64,000 bases of DNA, taken from NCBI GenBank assembly GCA_910584055.1, contig CAJTZS010000013.1:28243-92242 (forward strand), in the 5' to 3' direction. Within the stretch, counting starts at the first letter, position 1, and each line of letters opens with the position of its first letter. Of the stretch, positions 24,354-33,867 are shown in pieces. This stretch comes from an uncultured Muribaculaceae bacterium (GTDB taxonomy: Bacteria > Bacteroidota > Bacteroidia > Bacteroidales > Muribaculaceae). The notes under the pieces were generated by a model that made no database searches, had not been told where the DNA came from, and saw nothing but the letters and a program-made list of their open reading frames with translations. A program made the position numbers and the translations under genes.

Positions 24354-27300
24354 TTGATGCCGGTAAATGGGCTTTTGCCAACAAAAATCTGTTGAACTTC
24401 ATCATTGCAGTCCTGATAATCGGGGGATTATGGAGCGCATATGCGATGAGCAAATTTGAGGACCCGGAAATCAAGGTCAAAGTGGCGCTTGTTTCCACCA
24501 TCTGCCCCGGCTTGTCGGCTTCGGAGGTAGAATTGGAGGTTACAGATCCGTTGGAGAAACAGATCAGGCAGATGAGCGATGTGAACAGTGTCGAGAGCTA
24601 TTCTTATAATGACTTGTCTATAATTCAGGTTGAACTCCTCAGCACTGTTCCCAAACCCGATGTCGAACAGCATTGGGATGAACTGCGCCGCAAAGTAGCT
24701 GATGCGGCTTCAAAATTGCCGGCAGAATGTCAGATGCCGGAGGTTCACGATGATTTCAGCAATGTGTATGGTATTTTCCTTGCGCTGACAGGCGACGGCA
24801 TGGATGATGCAACATTGGGGAAATATGCCGAACTTATAAAGCGCGAACTATTGGAGATTGACGGAGTAAACCGAGTTGAGTTATATGGGGAGCGTCCTGA
24901 ATGTATAAACATCCGTGTCAGTCATGAGAAACTGGCTTCTCTTGGAGTTAAACCTGCCGAAATTCTTGCGACGCTCAAGGATTTGGAAGCTCAACCTTAT
25001 TCCGGCTATTACGAAAATGGAGATACTCGTGCGAGAATAAATGTAACCGGGCGATTCATAACGATATCGGATATTGGTGATATGCTTGTAGCAGGGCATC
25101 AGGATGACAACCTACGCCTGTCGGATATCGCAGTAATATCAAAAGAGTACGAAGAACCTGTGCGGTCTGAAATGCTATATGACGGAGAAAAAAGCATCGG
25201 CATTTTAGTGTCCGCCAATACTAATAGCGATATAATCAAGGTCGGTGCGGAAGTGGATGATACGCTTGAAAGGCTTGCAGCCGAAAGATTCCCGGTCGGG
25301 ATTACCGTACATAAGGTTTTTTATCAGCCTGAAAAAGTTGGCGGGTCATTATCTACTTTCTTCATTAACCTTGCAGAATCCGTGGGCATTGTGATACTTA
25401 TCCTAATGCTTGCTATGGGATTTAGAAGCGGCGTTGTAATCGCCGTATCACTGATTACAATCGTATTCGGCTCTTTTCTTTTCCTCTTTATTCTTGGTGG
25501 CACTATGCAGCGTGTGTCGCTTGCGGCTTTCATACTCGCAATGGGGATGCTCGTTGACAATGCAATAGTAATTGTCGACGGTATTCTTGTTGACCTCAAT
25601 GCCGGAAAATCCCGGCTTGAGGCTATGACTTCGATAGAATGTAAAACAGCGATGCCACTTCTTGGTGCTACGCTTATAGCTATTCTTGCCTTTCTCCCGA
25701 TATTCCTGTCTCCTGACACTCCGGGTATATATGTGAGAGATATGTTTATTGTTCTCGCCGTTTCCTTGTTGCTAAGTTGGGTACTTGCTCTTGTCCATGT
25801 GCCACTTATGTGCGATAAACTTTTCAAGCAAAAGAGCAAGGCTATTGGTGAATTATATCAAGGCAAAATTTACGATATCCTGCGCTCTATGCTTAACTAT
25901 GGACTATCCCATAGGTTGATGGCTGTTTGCGTTATGCTACTTTTGCTTGTCGGCTCCGTTATCTGTTTCCGCTGGGTACGTCAGGGCTTCTTCCCTGATA
26001 TGGAATATAACCAACTGTATATCGAATACAAACTGCCGGAAGGAACAGGAAGCAACCGTGTAAAGAAAGACCTTGCCACAATAGAAGCGGTTTTGAAAGA
26101 AAAATTTGGAGCCGGACATGTCACGACTTCCATCGGTGCAACTCCCGGACGTTATAACCTTGTGAGAAATATAGCGACACCTTCATTATCATACGGAGAA
26201 CTTATTGTTGATTTCTCCGACCCCTCGGAAGTCGATGATAAGATTGAAGACGTACAGTCATACCTGACTGAAAATTATCCGCAAGCATACGTCAAGGCCA
26301 AGAAATACAATCTGATGTTCAAAAAACATCCCATAGAGGCACAGATTGCCGGCCCGGACCCGGCGGTATTGTCGCAGATAGGAGACACAATGCGGGCGTT
26401 GATGGAAAAGTCAGGAGCTGTGAGAATTATAACCCGTGACCTCGAACCCGAAACCCCGATGATAAACGTGCAATATGACCGCTCTTCAGCATTGCAATCG
26501 GGCGTGACACGGAATGACATGAGCATGTCGCTGCTCACGGCAAACGGAGGTCTGCCTGTAAGCACTTTTTACAACGGCATAAAACCGTGCCAGATATATC
26601 TCAAAGAAACCGATGAGAACGGTAATGATATAGCTGATATTTACAACGTGCCGGTTTTCACCATGCTCCCCGACATAATGGCCGTGGCCGATAAGGTTAC
26701 TGTAAATCAGCTTATGGCCGGAAAGTTGGATGCGAGTGACATTACCGAACGTCTGATGGCGACCGTTCCATTACAGCAAGCTGTCTCGGATATTACCGTT
26801 GAGTGGGAATATCCTGTTATACCACGATATAATGGGCAAAGGATGATACGTGTGCAGGCATCCCCGGTTGAGGGTCTTGAAACGGCAAAAGCTCAGAAAA
26901 TTGTAGCCGAAAGCATCGAGGCGTTAGATTTGCCCGAAGGATATTCCTTGTCTTGGCAAGGAGAAAAGGCCGCTAATGATGAGGCGATGCGGTATCTTTT
27001 TCTGAATTTCCCCCTTGCAATAATTCTTATGATTGCAATTCTTATCATGCTTTTCAAAGATTACCGCAAGCCGGTGATAATTCTTTGCACTGTTCCGATG
27101 GTTGCTGTTGGTGTTGTCCTGACAATGGTGGCGACTCGGCAGGTGTTTAACTTCTGCGCCATCGTCGGCACTCTCGGTCTTATAGGTATGGTTATCAAAA
27201 ACGGCATTGTACTGCTTGATGAAATAAACATTCAGATTGCATCGGGCAAACCGCAGAAGGAATCTCTCGTATATGCTGCGCAGAGCAGGTTGCGTCCGGT

Positions 27301-27466
27301 CTCGATGGCGGCATTGACTACAATCTTGGGTATGATCCCGTTGCTTACGGATGCGATGTTCGGGGCTATGGCTGCGGCCATAATGGGCGGTCTGTTGTTC
27401 GGAACTGTCATAACACTTGTGTTCGTACCTATTCTTTATTCGTTGTTTTTCAAGGAACGTAAATGA
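24350..27466 (+). CDS. RND efflux transporter, inner-membrane subunit
   Basis: 1,038 residues, full length for the AcrB/MexB superfamily. TM1 is near residue 15, followed by the porter loop, TM2-6 (about 335-500), the second porter loop and TM8-12 (about 860-1,030). The TM4 proton-relay motif is GMLVDNAIVIVDG with the conserved Asp. The pattern fits a drug-type HAE1 pump rather than a metal pump: no methionine-pair or heavy-metal motif stands out. Overlaps of 4 bp with the genes before and after show a single operon. The exported compound is unknown. Confidence 0.92.
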   Translation: MIDAGKWAFANKNLLNFIIAVLIIGGLWSAYAMSKFEDPEIKVKVALVSTICPGLSASEVELEVTDPLEKQIRQMSDVNSVESYSYNDLSIIQVELLSTVPKPDVEQHWDELRRKVADAASKLPAECQMPEVHDDFSNVYGIFLALTGDGMDDATLGKYAELIKRELLEIDGVNRVELYGERPECINIRVSHEKLASLGVKPAEILATLKDLEAQPYSGYYENGDTRARINVTGRFITISDIGDMLVAGHQDDNLRLSDIAVISKEYEEPVRSEMLYDGEKSIGILVSANTNSDIIKVGAEVDDTLERLAAERFPVGITVHKVFYQPEKVGGSLSTFFINLAESVGIVILILMLAMGFRSGVVIAVSLITIVFGSFLFLFILGGTMQRVSLAAFILAMGMLVDNAIVIVDGILVDLNAGKSRLEAMTSIECKTAMPLLGATLIAILAFLPIFLSPDTPGIYVRDMFIVLAVSLLLSWVLALVHVPLMCDKLFKQKSKAIGELYQGKIYDILRSMLNYGLSHRLMAVCVMLLLLVGSVICFRWVRQGFFPDMEYNQLYIEYKLPEGTGSNRVKKDLATIEAVLKEKFGAGHVTTSIGATPGRYNLVRNIATPSLSYGELIVDFSDPSEVDDKIEDVQSYLTENYPQAYVKAKKYNLMFKKHPIEAQIAGPDPAVLSQIGDTMRALMEKSGAVRIITRDLEPETPMINVQYDRSSALQSGVTRNDMSMSLLTANGGLPVSTFYNGIKPCQIYLKETDENGNDIADIYNVPVFTMLPDIMAVADKVTVNQLMAGKLDASDITERLMATVPLQQAVSDITVEWEYPVIPRYNGQRMIRVQASPVEGLETAKAQKIVAESIEALDLPEGYSLSWQGEKAANDEAMRYLFLNFPLAIILMIAILIMLFKDYRKPVIILCTVPMVAVGVVLTMVATRQVFNFCAIVGTLGLIGMVIKNGIVLLDEINIQIASGKPQKESLVYAAQSRLRPVSMAALTTILGMIPLLTDAMFGAMAAAIMGGLLFGTVITLVFVPILYSLFFKERK

Positions 27467-28809
27467 AACATCTTTTAACAGTAATAATTATCCTGTGTCA
27501 AGCCCCGTTGTATGCGCAGCGGGTTATGACCTTGGCAGAATGTGAGGATATGGCTTTCCGGAACAACAAGGAAATCCAAGCATCCTACCGTCAGATAAAA
27601 AGCATGGAGTATCAGGCAAAAAGTGCTCGTGGAAATTTCTATCCTAATATCAAAGCCGATGCACTTGGCATATATAATACAGGCAAAGGGAATATGAACA
27701 TCGAAGGTGGAAACCTGCCGGTGATGACGCCGGGAAATGACGGTGTGCCTGTGCCGTCAGGTTCATTCGCTTATTTTCCGGGGCTTGCCCTTGATTATAA
27801 AATCGGAACATTCTTCACCGGAGGCATAACAATAGAACAGCCGATTTATATGGGTGGACGTATCTCTACGGGCTATCGTATGGCAAAAATCGGACATGAT
27901 ATTGCGATTGAAAACAAGCACTTGACTGAAACGGACGTAAGGCTTGCCGTGGCGAACGCATACGCCGGGGTCGTGAAAGCGCAGGAGATGGATTCAGTGG
28001 CCTGTAAATACAAGGAAGTGCTTGTGGAACTTCTTAAAAATGTGGATAGTGGTGTACGCAATGGGATGGCTACACGCAATGACCTCCTGAAAGTGCAGGT
28101 CCGTATCAATGAGGCTGAATTGATGATTATGAAAGCTGGAAATGCCGTGAGGTTGGCCAAAAAGAACCTATGCCATACCATTGGTATGCCTATTGATAGT
28201 GACATTCATATCATATCCGAGTATCCTGATATCGAAAAGCCGTCCTCCTTTTCCAATGAGATAACGACCAGACCGGAATACCGTATGCTGGAATCTCAGG
28301 TGGAACTGGCGGCCAATCAAGTCAAATTTGAACGTGCCGCTATGTTGCCACAAATAGGTGTTCAGGCAGGTTATATGTATAACAATGGATTGAAAATCAA
28401 TGGTGACAGACTTATGAACAACGGTGCGTTTAATGTTGCTGTAAGCGTCACCATCCCGATATATACTTTCGGTGTCAATTCAAATAAGGTAAAGGCGGCA
28501 CACGCCCGTCACGAGCAGTTGCAATTGGAACGCGAATATGCCAATGAAGCCATGCTATTGCAACTTTCACAGGCGGCTGACAATCTTTCAGAGATGATTG
28601 CCGAGGTCGATGTGGCGGAACTTTCGTTGGTACAGGCCGATGAGAATATGCGTGTTTCTGGCAGACAGTATTCAGCCGGTATGGAAACATTGGTGAATTA
28701 TTTGGAATCACAGACATTATGGAGAGAAGCATATCAGACAAAAGTAGAAACACGATTCAAACTCTACACAACATATCTGGATTATCTTAAAGCCTCCGGG
28801 CGATTATAA
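27463..28809 (+). CDS. TolC-like outer-membrane efflux channel
   Basis: 448 residues. Signal peptide MKHLLTVIIILCQAPLYAQ; then two related OEP repeats of long helices and short strands (AFRNNKEIQASYRQIKSMEY and RPEYRMLESQVELAANQ as the repeat starts), with VSVTIPIYTFG and ITIEQPIYMGGR as the barrel strands. It completes a three-gene export complex with the two genes upstream and shares a 4-bp overlap with the RND gene. Confidence 0.9.
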   Translation: MKHLLTVIIILCQAPLYAQRVMTLAECEDMAFRNNKEIQASYRQIKSMEYQAKSARGNFYPNIKADALGIYNTGKGNMNIEGGNLPVMTPGNDGVPVPSGSFAYFPGLALDYKIGTFFTGGITIEQPIYMGGRISTGYRMAKIGHDIAIENKHLTETDVRLAVANAYAGVVKAQEMDSVACKYKEVLVELLKNVDSGVRNGMATRNDLLKVQVRINEAELMIMKAGNAVRLAKKNLCHTIGMPIDSDIHIISEYPDIEKPSSFSNEITTRPEYRMLESQVELAANQVKFERAAMLPQIGVQAGYMYNNGLKINGDRLMNNGAFNVAVSVTIPIYTFGVNSNKVKAAHARHEQLQLEREYANEAMLLQLSQAADNLSEMIAEVDVAELSLVQADENMRVSGRQYSAGMETLVNYLESQTLWREAYQTKVETRFKLYTTYLDYLKASGRL

Positions 28810-28820
28810 AAAACAGAGAT

Positions 28821-29251
28821 ATGAGAATCAGCAAATTATTCAAAGTAGATGCCACAATGCTCCCGGTCATCATCGGATTGATTATTTCCGGGATAAAAAT
28901 ACACGTTACCTCATACGTCATCAATCATGAAGCTTGGCATAACTGGGCTGTTGCTCATGTTGCCCTGTCATTAGCGTTTACCATTGTGGTATATATACAT
29001 ATCCGGCAGCACTGGGCATGGTACAAAATCTGCTACGCCCGGCAAAGAGACCTCGTATAATAACAATACTTCTGACGATTGCCATGCTGCTTGAATTGAT
29101 AACAGGTATTGCCCTGATTGCATTTGTAGATGGCGAAGGCAGCTTATGGGGTCACATCCACTGGATTGGCGGGCTGATACTGACTGCTTTGGCAACAGGT
29201 CACATAATCAAACGCTTCAAAATTCTCCTGAAAGGATTAAGAATAATATAA
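28821..29251 (+). pseudogene. DUF4405-like membrane protein, frameshifted
   Basis: The first frame (28821-29060) gives MRISKLFKVDATMLPVIIG... up to HIRQHWAWYK, then loses homology; the second frame (29018-29251) continues naturally from NLLRPAKRPRIITILLTIAM. Restoring one A in the AAAA run at 29025-29028 joins them into about 143 residues with four membrane helices and conserved histidines (HVALSLAF..HIRQHW, HIHWIGG, GHIIKR), as in DUF4405/cytochrome-b-like proteins. It follows the efflux operon by 11 bp. Either a real mutation, a sequencing error in a homopolymer, or slippage. Confidence 0.7.
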
Positions 29252-29261
29252 AAGAAAACTA

Positions 29262-30523
29262 ATGAACAACGTATTGATTGTAGATGCGTCATCTTCCGAC
29301 TTACGTGTCATGGCTGGCTTACTTACGAAAGCCGGCTATGACCCGGTAACAGCGGAGAACTTTGACGCTGCAAAAGAGGAGGTGGCGAAACTGCCGCCGG
29401 GAGCGGTCGTTGTCACGGCGATGAAATTCACTCGTGGCACGGCAAAAGAGTTTATAAAGTGGCTGAAAGCGGATGGCTACAAGTTCCCCGTGATAGCCGT
29501 AGTGGACAATCTCAACAGCCTCGATGCAATTGAGGTCATGCAGGGGCATGGTGCTGTCGATGTGGTACAACGTCTCGCCCTTGACAAGCAACTTGTCGAG
29601 ACCGTGGGCAAATATGCCCGTGACATGGGTTCAGCCGTTTCGGTTGAAACTACCCTTATTCCTCGCCCAAGCAAGGAGTTCAGAGGAATAGAGCGTGAGA
29701 TAAGCCGGATTGCCAACGCTGACGCAAACGTGATTATCTTCGGCGAGAACGGTCTGGGCAAGGAGCAGATGGCGAAGGAGATTTACCGCCGGGGCAACCG
29801 TACCGACAAACCCCTGACGGTTCTTGAAGCCGGTGCGGTGGTGCCGCTCTTGTGGGCAACCATGACCCTGCTTCGGGCAACAGCGAGATGTATAACCGTA
29901 TCAGCGGTTATTTCCACAAAGCCGCCGGAGGCACAATCATCATCAAGAATATCCATCTGCTCAACTTCGACAAGCAATCGGTTCTGCTCCACATTCTTTC
30001 GGAAGAACATCCCGATGTGAGGGTGATATGCACCGCAGAGCCGGAACTGCTGGAGATGGTGACAGCACAGACATTCCGCCCGACACTGTTCTATCATCTT
30101 AGGGAGGTGGATATAACCGTGCCTCCATTGCGAAAGGTTGTTGAGGATATTCAGCCGATAGCCGAGTATTTCCTCAAAGAGAAGGCCGATGAGAAAGGAG
30201 AGCCGATGAGAAGGCTCGATGCCTCCGCAGTCAAGGCATTGAAAGTTCATCCGTGGCCGGGAAATATCCGAGAGTTGAAGAATGTGATCCAACTCGCCGC
30301 CGACATCGAAAGCGATTTAATCACCGCCTCGGTTTTGCCGATAAGCCATTCATCGCCGGAAACAAAAGACAGCCTGAAACTCCGCAATCCTAACACGGAA
30401 AAGCAGATGATAGCCGACGCATTGGCGCAGACAAATGGCAATCTTACCCAAGCCGCCAAACTGTTGGGCATCGGTCGTAGCACCATGACCTACAAGGTAA
30501 AGCACTACGGATTGAAACAATAA
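29262..30523 (+). pseudogene. Sigma-54-type response-regulator-like protein, frameshifted and degenerate
   Basis: Frame one (29262 to about 29848) encodes a receiver-like domain (MNNVLIVDASSSDLRVMAG) and the start of an AAA+ domain with GENGLGKEQMAKEIYRRG. The reading continues in another frame from VGNHDPASGNSEMYNR to the end at 30523, finishing in a Fis-type HTH (NLTQAAKLLGIGRSTMTYKV). One inserted C near 29846-29850 would restore a 420-residue protein. Even intact it is atypical: the receiver phospho-Asp is replaced (GAVVVTAMKF), there is no GAFTGA loop, and Walker B reads TIIIKNIH, without Asp-Glu. It should not activate sigma-54 polymerase by the usual mechanism. Confidence 0.72.
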
Positions 30524-30636
30524 CGGTGTGTGAACGCCCGTTAATTCGCCGAAAATGATTAACTTTATGGCGAATTTAGAAATATAGCGCAATCGGAGAG
30601 CCGATTGCTTGAAAATACAGTATAACATAACTTCGC

Positions 30637-30791
30637 AGAAGTTCTATTGAGAATCTGGACAATTCTACAATGGGAGAACCAAGCGATGCTTATGCTGTGC
30701 GTCTGCATAGCGTGCATCGGTAAACATCTCCCACTTCCATTAGGCAGTCCAGAGCCTTCAATAGTAAGAGTGCTTTCGATGCACGTTTTTT
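30637..30791 (+). ncRNA. Candidate structured small RNA
   Basis: Four nested pairings define a long rod: CTATTGA (30644-30650) with TCAATAG (30758-30764); CTGGAC (30655-30660) with GTCCAG (30747-30752); TGGGAGA (30671-30677) with TCTCCCA (30727-30733); CGATGC (30684-30689) with GCATCG (30714-30719), capped by TATGC/GCATA. Upstream is ATTG-N20-TAACTTCG, a near-consensus promoter. Downstream, GTGC/GCAC (30770-30784) plus six T's is a terminator. The element has no neighbouring reverse transcriptase or CRISPR gene. The exact 5' end is estimated. Confidence 0.65.
30770..30791 (+). terminator. Terminator of the candidate small RNA
   Basis: GTGC (30770-30773), loop TTTCGAT, GCAC (30781-30784), then G and a run of six T. 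Confidence 0.55.
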
Positions 30792-31010
30792 ATTGCCCCT
30801 AAATCTGCCAAATGCCGAACACATTGACAAGGTTCAATAAATATCGGCTTTAACAATCCTAAAATCCAAATACGCCGAATAATCATAATCTACTGAAAAC
30901 ACGCAATTTCCAAATTAACATTTTATTCTCCAATCCATTTCCGATGTGGCGTGGTTTATCATTGCGAAAAATCAAAACGTAATGTATAACACTAAAACCA
31001 GCTCCGATAA

Positions 31011-31222
31011 ATGGATGTATTTTCACTTACCGAGACCGAGTTCTTCCGAAAGCTGACCGAGGGGAAGAGCGACAACCTGCACATAGCCTACAAGGATTTT
31101 GTGCTCCAAGTCAGCGAGTTGTGCAACAAGGGAACACACAAGGGATACGTCATCACCGCATTGCTCTTCGTGGAGGTCGAAATCAGCCACCTCCAAACGG
31201 CGGCACAACGCCATGAGGTCAA
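31011..31222 (+). pseudogene. 5' part of an unknown gene, truncated and fused antisense to repA
   Basis: The frame starting at 31011 reads MDVFSLTETEFFRKLTEGKS and continues with natural-looking composition and codon use to AAQRHEVNN near 31222. From there it runs antisense through the RepA-like gene and becomes nonsensical, Val/Gly/Arg-rich sequence until a stop at 31700. The authentic part is about 70 residues, helical, and includes ELCNKGTHKGYVITALLFVE. I do not recognise a family. The most economical reading is that a deletion joined the tails of two convergent genes. Confidence 0.5.
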
Positions 31223-31862
31223 CAACACCGATATGCCCCCTCACGTTGTCATCGGCCTTGTTCTGATGCAATACCGTGTGTATGTGGATTTGGTAGCGGT
31301 CAGTCCACGACATGAGCCGTGTTATCACGTTGGTGGCTTCGGTGGCGTTGTTGATGTCGTACATCAGGTCACGGATACCGTCTATGATGACCAGCCCGAT
31401 TCCGGGGGTGGTGGCGATGGCGTGGTCAATCATGGAGAGACGCTGCTCCGGCGAATAGGGTCGCAGGGACGCGAACTTGAAATTGTCGGGGTGGCTGTCA
31501 ACAGGCAGCCCTGCAAGGCGCAGTATTCTCCATATCACGCGCTGGCAATGGTAGGGGCTTTGCTCGGTGTCTATGTAGAGGACGGTGCGTTTGTCCTCCG
31601 GCATCTCCCCGATGTACGCCAGCACCTCGCCGTTCTTCAATGCCGCCGCTGTCAGCGCGGTCACGTTGAACGTCTTTCGGCTCTTGGCTTTTCCGGTTGA
31701 TGCGGAAAAATTTCCCAAAGTGCCGATTACTGCACCGTTGCAGAAAAGCACCTCGGTGTCGGCCTGACACTCGTCAGTCACACGCAGGAGCGATTTCTCC
31801 CACATATCGGCCACAGTATGCGATGTTGCCTGTGGCGTGTTTGTCGTAATGTTGTCGTTCAT
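31023..31862 (-). CDS. RepA-like RecA-fold ATPase, C-terminally truncated
   Basis: 279 residues as read, of which about the first 212 (31227-31862) are authentic. Motifs: GNFSASTGKAKSRKT (Walker-A-like), RTVLYIDTEQ, and the Walker B strand GLVIIDGIRDLMYD, followed by LHQNKADDNVRGHIG. This is the replication ATPase type found beside HTH/excisionase genes in Bacteroides mobilizable elements. After RGHIG the usual C-terminal arm is missing and the frame reads antisense through another gene to a stop at 31023. Start overlaps the end of the HTH gene by 4 bp. Probably non-functional. Confidence 0.7.
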   Translation of the reverse strand: MNDNITTNTPQATSHTVADMWEKSLLRVTDECQADTEVLFCNGAVIGTLGNFSASTGKAKSRKTFNVTALTAAALKNGEVLAYIGEMPEDKRTVLYIDTEQSPYHCQRVIWRILRLAGLPVDSHPDNFKFASLRPYSPEQRLSMIDHAIATTPGIGLVIIDGIRDLMYDINNATEATNVITRLMSWTDRYQIHIHTVLHQNKADDNVRGHIGVVDLMALCRRLEVADFDLHEEQCGDDVSLVCSLVAQLADLEHKILVGYVQVVALPLGQLSEELGLGK

Positions 31863-32242
31863 CTGCGTATGGTTATTGAGGATTTGACGGTTACGGGTTG
31901 AAGCACGCCGATGGCGTTGCCGTTGATTAGTCTCGCATTAGCCCATTGAGCGAGTTCCGCGATACGGAAATGAAGCCGTGAGCCGAACTTGTGGAAGGGA
32001 ACCTCCCCCGATGATGTGAGCTTGTAGAGCTGGCTCTTTTTGATTTTGTATCCGTTGGCGTTGAGGAATTTCACCGCCCCGTCCATGTCCACGGATTCGG
32101 CATCCGTGCCGGGCTTTACGAGTGCGATTATCTCGGTCACGCACTCCCTGACCGCCGACTGTATCATGTCCTTGACCTGATGAGCCGGAACTACGATGAT
32201 TTCATTCATGTCACGCATAGTCTTTGTTTTTTCGTTGAACAT
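31859..32242 (-). CDS. Excisionase-like helix-turn-helix protein
   Basis: 127 residues from the ATG at 32242 (MFNEKTKTMRDMNEIIVVPA); an ATG at 32326 lies further upstream but would span the AACTTTG-type box near 32265. The N-terminal half is a short helical segment (VKDMIQSAVRECVTEIIALV). The C-terminal half is a winged HTH of the excisionase/MerR-like type: AVKFLNANGYKIKKSQLYKL then SGEVPFHKFGSRLHFRIAEL. Likely a directionality factor or regulator of the element. Coupled to repA by a 4-bp overlap. Confidence 0.75.
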   Translation of the reverse strand: MFNEKTKTMRDMNEIIVVPAHQVKDMIQSAVRECVTEIIALVKPGTDAESVDMDGAVKFLNANGYKIKKSQLYKLTSSGEVPFHKFGSRLHFRIAELAQWANARLINGNAIGVLQPVTVKSSITIRR

Positions 32243-32463
32243 AATTTTTTGATTATGTCGCAAAGTTCGGAAGATGCCGAAACGTGAATTGGGTATTCCT
32301 TGGGAAGTTCCCACAAATTTTATCATCCGTTAACATCTATATATGGAGGAGTATTTATGGTTTCAACATAATTAAAATATTTGTTCAGCGTTATTTATGA
32401 ATGTAATTGCGGAGCAAAAGAAAAATCAATAGTTAAGAATATTAACACATAGCTGCAACAACG

Positions 32464-32504
32464 AAAAACGGCGCACACCTCCATTTTTTGAGGCTGCGCC
32501 GTTT
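32464..32504 (-). terminator. Terminator of the integrase gene
   Basis: AAACGGCGCA and TGCGCCGTTT form a 10-bp stem, with an inner CCTC/GAGG pair; on the minus strand it is followed by TTTTTCG. It lies 39 bp after the integrase stop. Confidence 0.75.
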
Positions 32505-32542
32505 GGCATCGGCTGGAATTTTCAGCTATGTCGTCAGTGATT

Positions 32543-33784
32543 TTACAAATTTATCTCGCCGAGGCTGTCTATCGCCGACTGCTTGCGTGAATCGACAACG
32601 TGTAGATATTTCTCCGTCATTTTTAGGCTGGCATGACCCAACAGTGATGATACTGTTTTTATGTCAGCCCCACCGTTAAGGATATTCACCGCAAACGAAT
32701 GCCGGGCGCAGTGCCATGTGATATGCTTGGTAATCCCGGCGGCTTTTATCCACCGGCTGATATGGCTATGGACAGCCCTATGGTCTTTATTGAAAACGAA
32801 TATCCTTTCCTTCGGGTTTTCTTTCGGCTTGCCGATAAGCTTCAACAGATGTTCGTTGAGCGTTGTGGTGACACCGCTGTGTGCGCTACGCCATTCAATC
32901 TTCTTCTGATTGAAACGGAGCGTCATTGCAGTGAAATCCACATTTTCGTATGTGAGTCTCTCGATGTCGCATCTGCGTATCCCGGTGAAGCAACTGAACA
33001 GGAATGCACGGCGTATGGCGTCGTTCTCGTTTGGATAGTGGGTGGCGATGAGTTTGCGAACCTCATCCATTGTCAGTATCTCCTTGGTCAACACATTCAC
33101 ATCGAACTTTATGGATATGCCCTTGCACGGGTCTTTCTTCATATATCCGGCATCAATGGCGTTAAGCACGACACGGTGGAACCAGTGCAGGGATTTTTTC
33201 GGACCTTCACCCGTACCGTCCTTTTTGCAGTATTCCACAAAGCCGAGTACAAGGTCAGGGGTTATCATGTCCATTCGCAGGAAATCCTCGAACTTTTTAT
33301 ACTTCGGGCTTGAATGTAGAAACTCCTTCAATCGGCGGTAGGATGTTCTGTAACCGTCTTTCACGCCCATTGTGAACGTGGGCGAATCACAGTGCTGCTC
33401 CTTGAAATATTTGAGAAAATCTATCTCCCCATCCGTTTTAAGGCGGTAGCCCTCCCTTGATTCAAGAAACTCCTGCTCACGCTCAAACCTTATCTTCTCG
33501 GCAAGTGCGAGGGTGTTTTTATTTTGCAGACGCTCCTGTGCGTTGCGAGGTTTCAGCCAGATGTATAAGTTTAACGCCTCCTTGCGGCGCAGATGCTTTA
33601 TTGTGAATTTCTGCCTCCCCGCCGCATTGCCGGATGTGTAGAACACGGGGTTGCCCTCATCGTCAAGAACCGGGGTCTGCTTGCGTCCGAGGTAGTATTC
33701 AAGAAGGAGGCTCGCCCTTCCGTCCTGCAACTCCTTATGGATGAGTTTCGGATTTTGTTTTGTCAGTTTTTCGAGTTTTGCCAT
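32543..33784 (-). CDS. Tyrosine recombinase/integrase of the RND element
   Basis: 413 residues. An N-terminal Arm-DNA-binding beta domain (LLLEYYLGRKQTPVLDDEGN) is followed by a SAM-like core-binding domain (about 110-210) and the catalytic domain. Catalytic residues: Arg in TGIRRCDIERL, His-x-x-Arg in WHCARHSFA, His in LLGHASLKMTEKYLHV and the Tyr of the same motif. It belongs to the Bacteroidetes mobile-element integrase group. It lies at the right end of the element, its start 84 bp from the right direct repeat, as expected for a self-encoded integrase beside its att site. Confidence 0.92.
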   Translation of the reverse strand: MAKLEKLTKQNPKLIHKELQDGRASLLLEYYLGRKQTPVLDDEGNPVFYTSGNAAGRQKFTIKHLRRKEALNLYIWLKPRNAQERLQNKNTLALAEKIRFEREQEFLESREGYRLKTDGEIDFLKYFKEQHCDSPTFTMGVKDGYRTSYRRLKEFLHSSPKYKKFEDFLRMDMITPDLVLGFVEYCKKDGTGEGPKKSLHWFHRVVLNAIDAGYMKKDPCKGISIKFDVNVLTKEILTMDEVRKLIATHYPNENDAIRRAFLFSCFTGIRRCDIERLTYENVDFTAMTLRFNQKKIEWRSAHSGVTTTLNEHLLKLIGKPKENPKERIFVFNKDHRAVHSHISRWIKAAGITKHITWHCARHSFAVNILNGGADIKTVSSLLGHASLKMTEKYLHVVDSRKQSAIDSLGEINL

Positions 33785-33807
33785 TTAATGATTATCTTTG
33801 TTGTGCG

Positions 33808-33815
33808 CAAAGGTA
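33808..33815 (-). promoter_or_regulatory. Putative -7 box for the integrase
   Basis: TACCTTTG on the minus strand, 23 bp upstream of the start codon; a TTTG-like triplet lies 17 nt further upstream. Confidence 0.4.
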
Positions 33816-33867
33816 ACGAGGTGTTGCGAAATCAAAAAATCGCCCTCAATATCTATTAACACTCGAA

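Larger units (their letters stand above)
30524..31010. other. Intergenic region holding a probable small RNA
   Basis: 487 bp without protein-coding features. The left part (30637-30791) is the RNA annotated below; 30792-31010 is AT-rich with no recognised element. Confidence 0.5.

Noticed and set aside
31223..31700. Continuation of the unknown plus-strand frame
   Set aside because: From 31223 the frame is antisense to the RepA-like gene and reads as low-quality Val/Gly/Arg-rich sequence, so it is not counted as part of the gene.
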